Assembly (NCBI GenBank): GCA_004321915.1
Contig: SCQE01000012.1
Span: 1-64,000, forward strand
Origin: Nitrospirota bacterium
GTDB lineage: Bacteria > Nitrospirota > Thermodesulfovibrionia > Thermodesulfovibrionales > Dissulfurispiraceae
Direction of reading: 5' to 3'
Length of the DNA: 64,000 nt
In this document: positions 40,822 through 48,697 of the stretch, in pieces
Position numbering within the stretch: position 1 is the first letter of the stretch
How the letters are laid out: each line of letters opens with the position of its first letter
The notes under the pieces: generated by a model
Database searches by the model: none
What the model was told of the DNA's origin: nothing
The model's input: the letters and a program-made list of their open reading frames with translations, nothing else
Made by a program: the position numbers and the translations under genes

Positions 40822-41955
40822 CTATATGATAATTGTCTTTGGTATCGAAAAACCGTTGAATTCCGAGGCGTAAGAGATGGTGTAAGCCCCGCTCGAAAGT
40901 ATCAATATCCGGTTGCCTAACTCGGGTTCGGGCAGCACAACGTCTTTATCGATGACATCGAAGCTGTCGCAGCTCGGGCCTGAGATGGTCCATTTCATGG
41001 GATCGTTCCTGCTGCCGACAACGTATGTGTATTTGATGCCGCCGATGCTTTCCATCAGGCCGTTGAAAACGCCTACATCGATATGCAGCCAGTTCTCGTC
41101 CCCGCGTTTTGTCTTGCCGATGACGGTCGAGACGAATATTCCAGCATCGCCCACCACCGCCCTTCCGGGTTCTATAAAGACCTCTACATCGTCGGAGAAT
41201 TTCTGCTTCAACGCCTTGTTTATTTTTTTCTCGATGGTCTCGATGTCCGCCACGTTCTTGGTGTATCTGATAGGGTAGCCCCCGCCGATATTCAGTATCC
41301 TTAGCGATATGCCTTTCTGTGCAAGGCTTTCCCATAGTTCCCTCGCCTTGTCGATTGCGGTATTCCAGTTGTAAACGTTGTTGCACTGCGAGCCTACATG
41401 AAAGGTTATTCCCACAGGCTCCAAGCCTTTTTCTTTTGCATAAATGAGCAGCTGTTCCGCCTCTTCCATCTCGACCCCGAACTTCTTGCTGAGCGGCCAC
41501 TCGCTGCCTTCGTTCGGCACGGTCAGTCTGATATAGACCTTGCAGCCGGGCGCGTATTTTGCCAGCTTGTCAACTTCGGTTATCGAATCAAAGGCATAGT
41601 AACTTACGCCGTAATCAACCGCGTGTTCGAGAAATCTGAAGGTCTTGACCGGATTGCTCGTGATTATTTTTTCGGGAGGAACGCTCAGGGTCGAGAGCAG
41701 CGCGAGTTCTCCCTCGGAGGCGATCTCGAACCCGGTGCCGAGAGAGTGCATAAGTTTTATTACCGAGATGTCCGGGTTTGCCTTCACAGCATAAAAGACC
41801 TTCGAGTTCCTGATGCCCTTACCGATAAGAGAGACCTTGTCCGCCACCATCTGTCTGTCCATCAGAAGATAAGGCGGCGCTTCGTCGCTGAGCGCGATGT
41901 AATTAAGCACCTTGTTCCAAGTCTCTTTGCTTATGAATCCGGAAGGCAGTTCCAA
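40822..41955 (-). CDS. PLP-dependent ornithine/lysine-type decarboxylase (alanine-racemase fold)
   Basis: 377 residues, fold type III. The PLP lysine K58 is in VFYAVKANPD; the glycine-rich phosphate site is LNIGGGYP, with EPGRAVVGDAG downstream; the active-site Cys is in SGPSCDSFD. This is the eukaryote-type ornithine decarboxylase family, which in bacteria decarboxylates ornithine and sometimes lysine; the adjacent speE favours putrescine production. The start is TTG at 41955, directly behind a perfect AAGGAGAT site. A lysine decarboxylase or dual activity cannot be excluded. Confidence 0.9.
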   Translation of the reverse strand: MELPSGFISKETWNKVLNYIALSDEAPPYLLMDRQMVADKVSLIGKGIRNSKVFYAVKANPDISVIKLMHSLGTGFEIASEGELALLSTLSVPPEKIITSNPVKTFRFLEHAVDYGVSYYAFDSITEVDKLAKYAPGCKVYIRLTVPNEGSEWPLSKKFGVEMEEAEQLLIYAKEKGLEPVGITFHVGSQCNNVYNWNTAIDKARELWESLAQKGISLRILNIGGGYPIRYTKNVADIETIEKKINKALKQKFSDDVEVFIEPGRAVVGDAGIFVSTVIGKTKRGDENWLHIDVGVFNGLMESIGGIKYTYVVGSRNDPMKWTISGPSCDSFDVIDKDVVLPEPELGNRILILSSGAYTISYASEFNGFSIPKTIII

Positions 41956-41986
41956 TGTATTATCTCCTTAAAAAAATCAGATGAAA

Positions 41987-41992
41987 ATTATA
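41987..41992 (-). promoter_or_regulatory. -10 box of the polyamine operon
   Basis: A perfect minus-strand TATAAT lies 31 bp before the TTG start of the decarboxylase gene; no good -35 is present at 16-18 bp. The remaining gap to 42290 has no gene, only the hairpins at 42105-42181. Confidence 0.4.
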
Positions 41993-42104
41993 CAACATGT
42001 AGAGCGGTAAAATCATGCGGGGCGAACGTAACGATATGTATGAATAGCCGGTGATAGGGATAAATTTCCTTCGTTCAGGGCTGCGTTTTGACGCTTGTTC
42101 TGCT

Positions 42105-42181
42105 ACAGCCGCAAAACTCGCTCTTTGAGCTCAGACACTTGCGGCTGTTTTACGCTTCACTTGGCAAAGAGTTGTTGCCAA
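42105..42181. other. Two tandem hairpins in an otherwise empty gap
   Basis: A 10-bp stem (ACAGCCGCAA 42105-42114 / TTGCGGCTGT 42139-42148) with a 24-nt loop, followed after 12 bp by a 7-bp stem (TTGGCAA 42161-42167 / TTGCCAA 42175-42181). They lie about 110 bp before the radical SAM gene. Could be a terminator, a structured leader, or part of a dispersed repeat. Confidence 0.45.
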
Positions 42182-42290
42182 AACTTCGCATTCACTCCAG
42201 AAACTTATCCATATCTCTGAAATGGGTATGTAGTGCATTTGCGCCTCTTATAAGTTTGAAGAAAAAGAACTGTCCGGTTAACATATATGA

Positions 42291-43412
42291 ATGGACACGA
42301 TGGATAAACTCAAGATCCTTTCTGCGGATTCACAGTATGATCTTGCCTGCGCTTGCGGCACAGGCAAGGATGACCGCAGGCGCAGGGGGCTCGACGGCAA
42401 ATGGCTGTATCCTGTGTCTCTGCCGCAGGGCGGATATTCGGTGCTATTGAAGACCCTCATGTCGAATGCGTGTTCCAATGACTGCAAATACTGTCCGCTG
42501 CGTTCAGAGACCAATGTGCGTCGCTGCACGCTTCAACCTGAAGAGACAGCGAATGTTTTTATGGAATATGCCCGGAAGAAAATAGTCTTCGGCCTTTTTC
42601 TGAGTTCGGGCGTAATAGGCAATCCCGACAATACGATGGACAAATTGAACGCGGTCGCCCGGATACTCAGGCATAAACATGCGTATAAAGGATATATCCA
42701 TCTGAAAGTCATTCCGGGGGCTTCCGATGCGGCCATCGAGGACTCCATTTCCTTGTCGAATGCGGTATCTCTCAATATCGAAACGCCCGGCAAAGAACAT
42801 TTTGAACTTCTTTCGTCGAAGAAAAACTACATGGACGATATTATAAGGCCGCTAAAGCTTATGGCAAAACTTACGGGGCAGGGCATGAAACGCTCTAAGG
42901 TCAAATGCACCACACAGTTTATTGTGGGCGCATCGAATGAGACCGACTCGGAAATCATACGTTACATGCTCACCTTGTATGACCGCTTAAAATTTCAGCG
43001 CGTCTATTTTTCGGCTTACCAAAAAGGGTTGGGGCACCCCGACATCCCCGGAGAAAGAGTGCTGCAGCCGGACCCCGAAAGAATGTTTATGCGCGAACAT
43101 CGTTTGTATCAAACCGACTTTCTTGTAAGAAGGTACGGCTTTTCGCAGAACGATATCATATTGGACGGCTCAGGCAATCTTGATCTCGATAAAGACCCGA
43201 AGGAAATCTGGGCCGAAAGCCACCCTGAATTTTATCCGGTAGCGGTCAACAGGGCGGAGAAGGAAGACCTGCTTAAAGTGCCCGGACTCGGCCCGCAAAC
43301 GGTCGATGTAATACTGAAACAGCGGCGTTTCACTAAAATCGGCAATTTTAAGGATATCGGCCTAAAGGGCAAGAGGCTCGAAAAGGCGAATAGATATGTG
43401 ATTTTTGAGTGA
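42291..43412 (+). CDS. Putative DNA modification/repair radical SAM protein
   Basis: 373 residues. The radical SAM cluster motif is C61-x3-C65-x2-C68 in NACSNDCKYCPLRSET, with the GEL-equivalent region IVFGLFLSSGV. The C-terminus carries a helix-hairpin-helix (LLKVPGLGPQTVDVILKQRR). This matches the family linked to a uracil-DNA-glycosylase-like partner in many bacteria (TIGR03916 type), thought to act in DNA repair or modification. That partner gene is not next to it here. ATGs at 42291 and 42300 are both possible; neither has a Shine-Dalgarno. Downstream, a macrodomain gene follows after 60 bp. Confidence 0.88.
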   Translation: MDTMDKLKILSADSQYDLACACGTGKDDRRRRGLDGKWLYPVSLPQGGYSVLLKTLMSNACSNDCKYCPLRSETNVRRCTLQPEETANVFMEYARKKIVFGLFLSSGVIGNPDNTMDKLNAVARILRHKHAYKGYIHLKVIPGASDAAIEDSISLSNAVSLNIETPGKEHFELLSSKKNYMDDIIRPLKLMAKLTGQGMKRSKVKCTTQFIVGASNETDSEIIRYMLTLYDRLKFQRVYFSAYQKGLGHPDIPGERVLQPDPERMFMREHRLYQTDFLVRRYGFSQNDIILDGSGNLDLDKDPKEIWAESHPEFYPVAVNRAEKEDLLKVPGLGPQTVDVILKQRRFTKIGNFKDIGLKGKRLEKANRYVIFE

Positions 43413-43420
43413 CGCCCGAA

Positions 43421-43450
43421 TTGTTTTCATATTTATCGTTTGGGTATAAT
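43421..43450 (+). promoter_or_regulatory. Promoter of the macrodomain gene
   Basis: TTGTTT (43421-43426), 18-bp spacer, TATAAT (43445-43450), 22 bp before the ATG at 43473. No Shine-Dalgarno lies between. Confidence 0.5.
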
Positions 43451-43472
43451 TAAAACCCTGAAAACAAATTTT

Positions 43473-44018
43473 ATGGAACTTATTACCGAATATAAATTCA
43501 AAAACAGGACATTAAGGCTGGTCAAAGGCGACCTTACCGAGAGGGACGTTGACGCCATAGTGAATGCCGCCAACACATCGCTCCAGCACGGCGGCGGGGT
43601 TGCAGGCGCAATCGTCAGAAGGGGAGGCCGTATTATTCAGGACGAGAGCGACAAAATCGGTTATGTGCCTGTGGGCGGCGCAGCGGCAACTATAGCGGGC
43701 AAACTTCCGGCAAAGCTGGTGATACACACAGTCGGGCCGCGTATGGGCGAGGGCGACGAAGACAACAAACTTAAGAATGCGGTCAAAAGCAGTTTGAAGC
43801 TTGCATCCGAAAAAGGCCTGAATTCGGTGTCCATGCCCGCGATAAGCTCGGGCATATTCGGTTTTCCTAAAGACAGGTGCGCGGCGATTCTCGTTTCTGA
43901 ATCGTTCAGTTTTTTTGAGGAGAACCCCCATAGTACGCTCGAAACCGTTGAATTCTGTATCCATGACGACCTTACGCTAGGACATTTCAAAAACGAATTC
44001 GACAAGCTGAAGCATTAG
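43473..44018 (+). CDS. Macrodomain protein (ADP-ribose/O-acetyl-ADP-ribose hydrolase type)
   Basis: 181 residues forming one macrodomain. The ADP-ribose site is shown by VKGDLTERDVDAIVNAANT, the catalytic-loop LQHGGGVAGAI, and the second phosphate loop ISSGIFGFPKD. Such enzymes remove ADP-ribose from proteins or hydrolyse O-acetyl-ADP-ribose; some reverse ADP-ribosylated DNA. I chose ATG 43473; an in-frame TTG at 43440 lies over the -10 box and would add 11 residues. Neighbouring radical SAM repair protein may hint at DNA-lesion processing, but that is inference. Confidence 0.92.
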   Translation: MELITEYKFKNRTLRLVKGDLTERDVDAIVNAANTSLQHGGGVAGAIVRRGGRIIQDESDKIGYVPVGGAAATIAGKLPAKLVIHTVGPRMGEGDEDNKLKNAVKSSLKLASEKGLNSVSMPAISSGIFGFPKDRCAAILVSESFSFFEENPHSTLETVEFCIHDDLTLGHFKNEFDKLKH

Positions 44019-44022
44019 GTCG

Positions 44023-44028
44023 TATAAT
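44023..44028 (+). promoter_or_regulatory. -10 box of the tRNA-Thr gene
   Basis: TATAAT, 16 bp before the tRNA 5' end; a partial -35 (TCGACA, 43999-44004) lies in the end of the macrodomain gene. Confidence 0.5.
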
Positions 44029-44044
44029 TATAGGTTGTTTTTAC

Positions 44045-44116
44045 GCCGAGATAGCACAGTGGTAGTGCAGCTGATTCGTAATCAGCAGGTCGAGGGTTCA
44101 AATCCCTTTCTCGGCT
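44045..44116 (+). tRNA. tRNA-Thr (CGT), CCA not encoded
   Basis: A 72-nt cloverleaf: acceptor GCCGAGA/TCTCGGC, D stem GCAC/GTGC, anticodon stem GCTGA/TCAGC with loop TTCGTAA (anticodon CGT, reads ACG), T stem GAGGG/CCCTT. The discriminator is T and the genome continues with T-rich sequence, so CCA is added enzymatically, unlike the initiator tRNA in this window. The T-rich run to 44130 probably helps termination. Confidence 0.95.
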
Positions 44117-44194
44117 TTTTTCTTTTTTAAAAACATACTGCAATATATACAGCTCAAAAACATTCAACGTGAAAATTAGCTGAATGTTCCATCT

Positions 44195-44253
44195 TGTCAA
44201 TAGGCATTGAATTTTGCCCCGGCATCGGCATCCAATTTTGACCCACCCCAGCG
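44195..44253. mobile_element. IS21-like terminal repeat remnant
   Basis: Starting TGTCAA at 44195, the segment carries two spaced copies of an AATTTTG-CCC unit (GAATTTTGCCCCGG and CCAATTTTGACCCACCCC). This resembles IS21-family ends, which begin TGTCA and carry repeated transposase-binding motifs with GACCCACC. No transposase genes or second end are seen, so it would be a solo remnant. Recognition is from memory of the family. Confidence 0.35.
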
Positions 44254-44297
44254 ATTAGTTTTTCTTTGAATTTCTTGTTTTCATCCTCCAACTTTCG

Positions 44298-44492
44298 TTG
44301 CTTCTGGATATATTGATTCTCTTTGTATTTTTTACTGTGTTGGGAATGCCTAGAGCGTATTTTTATTTTGAAGACATTAAAGAAAGCACTGGTGAAATTA
44401 ACCCATTTAAAATGGCTGAACACATATATTATAATTCTGTGTTTGCCTTATTCCTTGGCATTTTGGGATTAATCCTTGGGAGGATACAGTGA
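44298..44492 (+). CDS. Possible small two-helix membrane protein (uncertain start)
   Basis: 64 residues from TTG 44298, or 48 from ATG 44346. Two hydrophobic helices (LDILILFVFFTVLG and VFALFLGILGLILG) flank a charged loop. No Shine-Dalgarno is present and the region is AT-rich and near the IS remnant, so it may be the surviving end of a disrupted gene. The rest of the gap 44117-44553 shows nothing else I can support. Confidence 0.35.
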   Translation: MLLDILILFVFFTVLGMPRAYFYFEDIKESTGEINPFKMAEHIYYNSVFALFLGILGLILGRIQ

Positions 44493-44553
44493 CCCGTCCC
44501 ATAGCTTTAGGTTAGTAACCGGCTGCAAATTTGGTCGTTTAACTCCAGCGCAG

Positions 44554-45735
44554 CTAAACATACTGTCCGGCAACAAAGCCTGAGGCCCAAGCCCAATGCA
44601 GGTTGTAGCCTCCCAACTGTCCGGTAACATCTATGACCTCACCCGCGAAATATAGTCCCGGAGCTTTTTTGGCCTCCATGGTCTTTGATGACAGCTCGTC
44701 AGTTTCAACGCCGCCGCGAGTAACCTCTGCTGTTTTGTAGCCTTCGATACCGTCAGGGCATATTTCCCAATTTTGCAGGCTCTCGGCCGCTCGGCTGAGT
44801 TCTCTTTCGTTAAATTGGCAGAGCGGTTTTGACGGCAAGTGAATTTCAGACCACCTCTCCGCAAAACGGGCAGGCAGATGTTTTGACAGCAGGTTTTTCA
44901 TTTCCATTCTGCTTTGGCGCTTTGAGAGCAGAAGCTCATGCGCATCCATATCAGGCAGCAGGTTAATGCTTATAGTATCGCCTTTGTTCCAGTAAGAGGA
45001 TATCTGGAGTATTGCAGGACCGCTCAAGCCGCGGTAGGTAAAAAGAACAGAACCTCTGAAGGCCTTGTTATTGCATTGGACTACGGCGTTGATGGAAACG
45101 CCGGCCAGTTCGCTGAATGCCTTTCTATCGGCCTGTCCGAATGATAGAGGTGCAAGGGCAGGCCTTGCAGATATGACATTAAGGCCGAACTGCCGGGCCA
45201 CCCTGTGTCCGATATCTGTCGCACCGAGATTCGGGTATGAAAGCCCGCCTGTTGCGATAACCAGAGATTTCGATTCAAAAATACCCTTGTCTGTTGAGAT
45301 AATATATCGTTCCGTCTTCTTAATGTTTTCTATGTTGCAATTAAAAAGCGTTTTCACGCCGGAAGCTTTGCATTCAGACTGAAGCATTAGCAGAATTTCT
45401 TTTGAGCCGCTTTTACAGAACATCTGGCCGTCCTCTTTTTCGTAATATCCGATGCCATGTTTTTCGAGCATCCTGATAAAGTCATTGGGAGAAAGTCTCG
45501 AAAGGGCTGACTTGCAGAAATGCGGGTTGTTAGAAAGGTAATTGTCCGAACTTAGATTGATGTTTGTGAAGTTGCAGCGGCCTCCGCCTGAAGCCCGTAT
45601 CTTCCGTCCCGCATTTGGCGAGTGGTCGAGGATGAGCACAGACCTCTTGCGCTTTCCCGCTTCTATAGCGCACATCAGACCTGCAGCACCGGCGCCGACT
45701 ATAATAACGTCGGTGCCGGGATTATCTGCCTGCAT
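44554..45735 (-). CDS. HI0933/BaiN-family FAD-dependent flavoprotein
   Basis: 393 residues. The N-terminal FAD-binding Rossmann fold is IVGAGAAGLMCAIEAGKR; the family signature ASGGGRCNFTN follows, then VIATGGLSYPNLGATDIGH. The C-terminus returns to FAD with YFAGEVIDVTGQLGGYNLHW. BaiN-type members reduce enone bonds, for example in bile acids; most are of unknown substrate. The start overlaps the end of the multiheme cytochrome gene (ATG 45735, or TTG 45738), so the two are probably co-transcribed. Confidence 0.92.
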   Translation of the reverse strand: MQADNPGTDVIIVGAGAAGLMCAIEAGKRKRSVLILDHSPNAGRKIRASGGGRCNFTNINLSSDNYLSNNPHFCKSALSRLSPNDFIRMLEKHGIGYYEKEDGQMFCKSGSKEILLMLQSECKASGVKTLFNCNIENIKKTERYIISTDKGIFESKSLVIATGGLSYPNLGATDIGHRVARQFGLNVISARPALAPLSFGQADRKAFSELAGVSINAVVQCNNKAFRGSVLFTYRGLSGPAILQISSYWNKGDTISINLLPDMDAHELLLSKRQSRMEMKNLLSKHLPARFAERWSEIHLPSKPLCQFNERELSRAAESLQNWEICPDGIEGYKTAEVTRGGVETDELSSKTMEAKKAPGLYFAGEVIDVTGQLGGYNLHWAWASGFVAGQYV

Positions 45736-47623
45736 CAAGTTCTCTCAGTTTTTCTGCCGGGATGTCTTGATTGTGGAGTACAGCGCCTTTTATTTCCTTG
45801 AATCGTTTCTTGGTTTTTTTATCGGCATTTTTAACGAAGCGCTCCATTGACGCAATTTCCAGATCTATTTTCTTTGAGAGACTAAGATACTTGGCATACT
45901 TTTCTTTTTCCGCACCTATCGAAAAGTCTCCGGGCGCCTGCCATTTATCCTTAAAAGAGAGCCATGAGGCGAAGTCGTCAATCTTGTAGCCTTTAAGCGG
46001 TCTTATCGGAGTGGTGTTTTTTATGTCTGCGATCCTTAGTCCTTCCTTATCGGCGATGATTTTGTGTCCGCCTTTGAACGGCTCTGCGCCCTGATCGTCC
46101 ATAAACTCCCAGTTCGAAACAGCGATCTGTTTTTCTTTGTGGCAACTGTCGCAGCCGCGCGCTTTTCCGTAGGGATGGGCGGCTTGTTCTATTTCGAGCC
46201 AGAGCAGGTGGTTGTTGTTCGATCCGGATTTTTGCGTGCCGACCACATAGTATGCGTCTCTGGTCTCTCCGTTCGGCCATCTGAACATTATTTTTTCGGA
46301 AGGCTTCACCTCGGGCTTGATGTTTCCTGCTGCGTGAGGCCAGACCTTCACAGGCATCCAGATGCCTTTCTGGTCTTTCATAAGTATTGGGGGTGACTGG
46401 ATGCCGTAATAGAGCGAATATTTTTTGAACGGGTTTTCTCCTCCTGCAATCTTTCCGGGGCCCCAGACCGTCACCTGATAGCCGCGCAGTTCGCTTATGT
46501 GGCATGAGGCGCAGTCTAATTTTTTATGGATGCTATTTGCGTGCGCCTCTTCTATCTCTATGTGGCAGTCCTGACAGTTCGCCTTTCTCTGCATATCGCC
46601 CATGCCTTTGGGGCCGGTGGTATGGCAGTCGACGCAATGGATCTTTTTTGTGTAGTGGATGTCAGGCTTCATACCGGTCGGTATCGAGTAGTCTCCGCCC
46701 ATGTATGTCTCGCCGCGCCTGCTCTGCATTGCGCCCGGGTGGCAGATGCTTGTGCCCCGTCCGTATCCGCCGCAGCTTTCGGAGGAGGGTTTTGCAGTGA
46801 AGTTATGAACGCCTTTCTCCCTGTCCGGTTCATAGTGGCAGTCGAGGCATCCGGCGTGGCAGGCATTGCAGAACCTCTGCTTATGTTCGGCCTGTTTTTT
46901 CGAAAAAGGCACGTTGAGTTCTCTTGCGATGTCCTCCGTGTTTTTGAACGAAAAATCCGAATTGCGCAAAATTTCGGAAGGGGCGACATCGGCAAAGGAG
47001 GGGCCGCAGTTGTGCGGGCCGTAAGGCTCAAGCCATGTTTTCATGGTGCGCTGCCTGAAGTTTGTAGCCATTATAGTTGTTTTGAACTGTTTGAGCTGGT
47101 CCGGATGGCAGTTCGTCTTCCCGCAGGTCTTTGCCGCGATTTCAGGATCGAAATTCAGGGTCTCACGGTTTCTGTCGTGCCATAGGACTGTCCTCACCTC
47201 AGGGTGCGGTTCATCGTTAATTTTAGGCAGCATCATTCTTATCCTGTCGCTGCCTGACGGCAGAAGGGCATGCGGATAAACTCTTTTTCTGTCGAGAATG
47301 TTCCCGTTTTCACCGACCAGCAGCGCCGAAAGCATTCCTTTGTGGGCTTTTGCAACATCTTTTGCCCTGCCGTCTCCGAGGTGGCATTCATGGCATTTAA
47401 CGTTCGGGTGCCTGCTTTCCTTCTCTGCCGACTTGGGCGACACATAAAGATCGGGGGAACCGAGTTCTGTCATCCTGTTTTTGTCAGAGTGGCATTTTAT
47501 GCATTCAACGCTCGAATCCTGCCATACCCGATAGCCTAAAAATAGTACGACAAGAATGAACTGAAGAAAAAATAGAAAGACCGTCTTTGGACTTATGTAA
47601 TCGCTTAGTGTGCCGACCTTCAC
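45722..47623 (-). CDS. Membrane-anchored multiheme cytochrome c with unusual heme motifs
   Basis: 633 residues. A single N-terminal helix (about 14-31) anchors a periplasmic domain. Eight CxxCH motifs are present: C41, C77, C252, C259, C330, C350, C371 and C491. There are also a CX4CH (C167-C172, CGKTNCH) and a CX9CH (C284-C294, CGGYGRGTSICH), giving eight to ten hemes. Electron transfer between the quinone pool and periplasmic or extracellular acceptors is the likely role. The CX4CH and CX9CH spacings are rare; wide spacings are known from catalytic hemes such as the CX15CH of MccA, so an active-site heme is possible. The RodZ-like gene lies 18 bp upstream. Confidence 0.9.
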   Translation of the reverse strand: MKVGTLSDYISPKTVFLFFLQFILVVLFLGYRVWQDSSVECIKCHSDKNRMTELGSPDLYVSPKSAEKESRHPNVKCHECHLGDGRAKDVAKAHKGMLSALLVGENGNILDRKRVYPHALLPSGSDRIRMMLPKINDEPHPEVRTVLWHDRNRETLNFDPEIAAKTCGKTNCHPDQLKQFKTTIMATNFRQRTMKTWLEPYGPHNCGPSFADVAPSEILRNSDFSFKNTEDIARELNVPFSKKQAEHKQRFCNACHAGCLDCHYEPDREKGVHNFTAKPSSESCGGYGRGTSICHPGAMQSRRGETYMGGDYSIPTGMKPDIHYTKKIHCVDCHTTGPKGMGDMQRKANCQDCHIEIEEAHANSIHKKLDCASCHISELRGYQVTVWGPGKIAGGENPFKKYSLYYGIQSPPILMKDQKGIWMPVKVWPHAAGNIKPEVKPSEKIMFRWPNGETRDAYYVVGTQKSGSNNNHLLWLEIEQAAHPYGKARGCDSCHKEKQIAVSNWEFMDDQGAEPFKGGHKIIADKEGLRIADIKNTTPIRPLKGYKIDDFASWLSFKDKWQAPGDFSIGAEKEKYAKYLSLSKKIDLEIASMERFVKNADKKTKKRFKEIKGAVLHNQDIPAEKLRELDAGR

Positions 47624-47641
47624 GGGGATTTTAAGCCCCTT

Positions 47642-48589
47642 TTAGTTGACAGGGGAAGTTGCAGCAGATGATGTCGATTGTCCGCTTGGGCTTGCGTTTT
47701 GGGGCAGGATGAGTGTTACCACCTGTCCGCTGCCGCCTAAGTTGGAAATAGGTTTTCCGTTATAAGTCAGTTTCACTCCGGCAGCGTTGCCTATTTTCAG
47801 GAAGAAGGATTTTTCGGCAGAATAACTCTGTTTTTCGCCGGACTTCATGATCATCGAGTCTTTTTCAACCCCGTCGCGTATTACGAGGACCCAAACTTCA
47901 TCGGTAGCGGTTATATCGACGTTATGTTTTTTCTTTACGACGGCAGCCGGTCTGTCTTTTTTGGTGTTGTTGTCGACGACGGCTTGAGGTTTTTGCGCCG
48001 TAACAGCTGTCTGAATGACCGCCGCAGGGGTCTGGTTGGCAGCAGGAGTGGTCTGTTCGGCTGATGCGGGAGTTTCCTGCTGTTGAGCTGCGACCGGGGA
48101 TTGTGCAGGGACAGTCTGATAAGTTTTAACAGGCATCTCAGGCTCTTTTTCATTGAAAAGATAGAAATAAGATATGACCACGCTGAATAAAAATGGGACT
48201 ATCAGTATTGCGCGATAGGCTGTGTTCTTGGCCTGCGTGGATGTATAAACGGGGATACCTGTGGTATGGTAAGGTTCTGTCTTCGGCTCTTGCGCCGGTG
48301 CGGTCGCGACAGCGTCCTGTAAATTCGTTTTTTCCGGGACCTCTTTTTTCTTGCCGCCCCGTTTGGTTTCGAGATAATCGTTGTATTCGGAAAGTATCTT
48401 GTCAGCGGAAATATCTAGGGACTTAGCGTATTCCCGGATGTATCCTTTTGAGTAAACCTCGACAGGCAGTTTGTCGAAGTCACTGTTTTCGATCGCGTCA
48501 AGGTAGCTCGTCTTGACTCTCGTTAATTTAGAGACCTCTTTCAGGCTAAGTTTAAGCGCTTCTCTCTTTTCTTTGAATTCCTTTGACAT
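47642..48589 (-). CDS. RodZ-like HTH/transmembrane protein
   Basis: 315 residues. A cytoplasmic Cro-type HTH (1-70: LKLSLKEVSKLTRVKTSYLD, then PVEVYSKGYIREYAKSLDI) is followed by one membrane helix (about 130-148), a Gln/Ala/Pro-rich linker and a C-terminal periplasmic DUF4115-like beta domain (WVLVIRDGVEKDSM, QSYSAEKSFFLKIGNAAGVK). RodZ links MreB to the cell-wall machinery; the C-terminal domain arrangement fits. No mre genes are in the window. The ATG at 48589 has no Shine-Dalgarno and lies 10 bp from a promoter -10 box. Confidence 0.85.
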   Translation of the reverse strand: MSKEFKEKREALKLSLKEVSKLTRVKTSYLDAIENSDFDKLPVEVYSKGYIREYAKSLDISADKILSEYNDYLETKRGGKKKEVPEKTNLQDAVATAPAQEPKTEPYHTTGIPVYTSTQAKNTAYRAILIVPFLFSVVISYFYLFNEKEPEMPVKTYQTVPAQSPVAAQQQETPASAEQTTPAANQTPAAVIQTAVTAQKPQAVVDNNTKKDRPAAVVKKKHNVDITATDEVWVLVIRDGVEKDSMIMKSGEKQSYSAEKSFFLKIGNAAGVKLTYNGKPISNLGGSGQVVTLILPQNASPSGQSTSSAATSPVN

Positions 48590-48599
48590 AGATTTATTT

Positions 48600-48628
48600 A
48601 TTCTAATACAAGCGTATTCTATTTACAA
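48600..48628 (-). promoter_or_regulatory. Promoter of the rodZ-like operon
   Basis: Minus-strand TTGTAA (48623-48628), 17-bp spacer, TAGAAT (48600-48605), 10 bp before the ATG, predicting a 3-4-nt leader. Confidence 0.6.
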
Positions 48629-48684
48629 CGAAAAAAATATGCGCGAAAAAAACGTATTTATTGGGCTGTATCGGCTTGTGTTAC

Positions 48685-48690
48685 TATATT
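48685..48690 (+). promoter_or_regulatory. -10 box of the fabF-like gene (possible leaderless start)
   Basis: TATATT, 7 bp before the ATG at 48698; a weak -35 (TTGGGC, 48661-48666) lies 18 bp upstream. No Shine-Dalgarno precedes the ATG. Confidence 0.5.
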
Positions 48691-48697
48691 TTACGCT

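Noticed and set aside
44154-44423. Minus-strand 89-codon reading ending MPMPGQNSMPID
   Set aside because: Its C-terminal part is a translation of the IS21-like terminal repeats and its N-terminal part is antisense to the two-helix ORF; no Shine-Dalgarno is seen.
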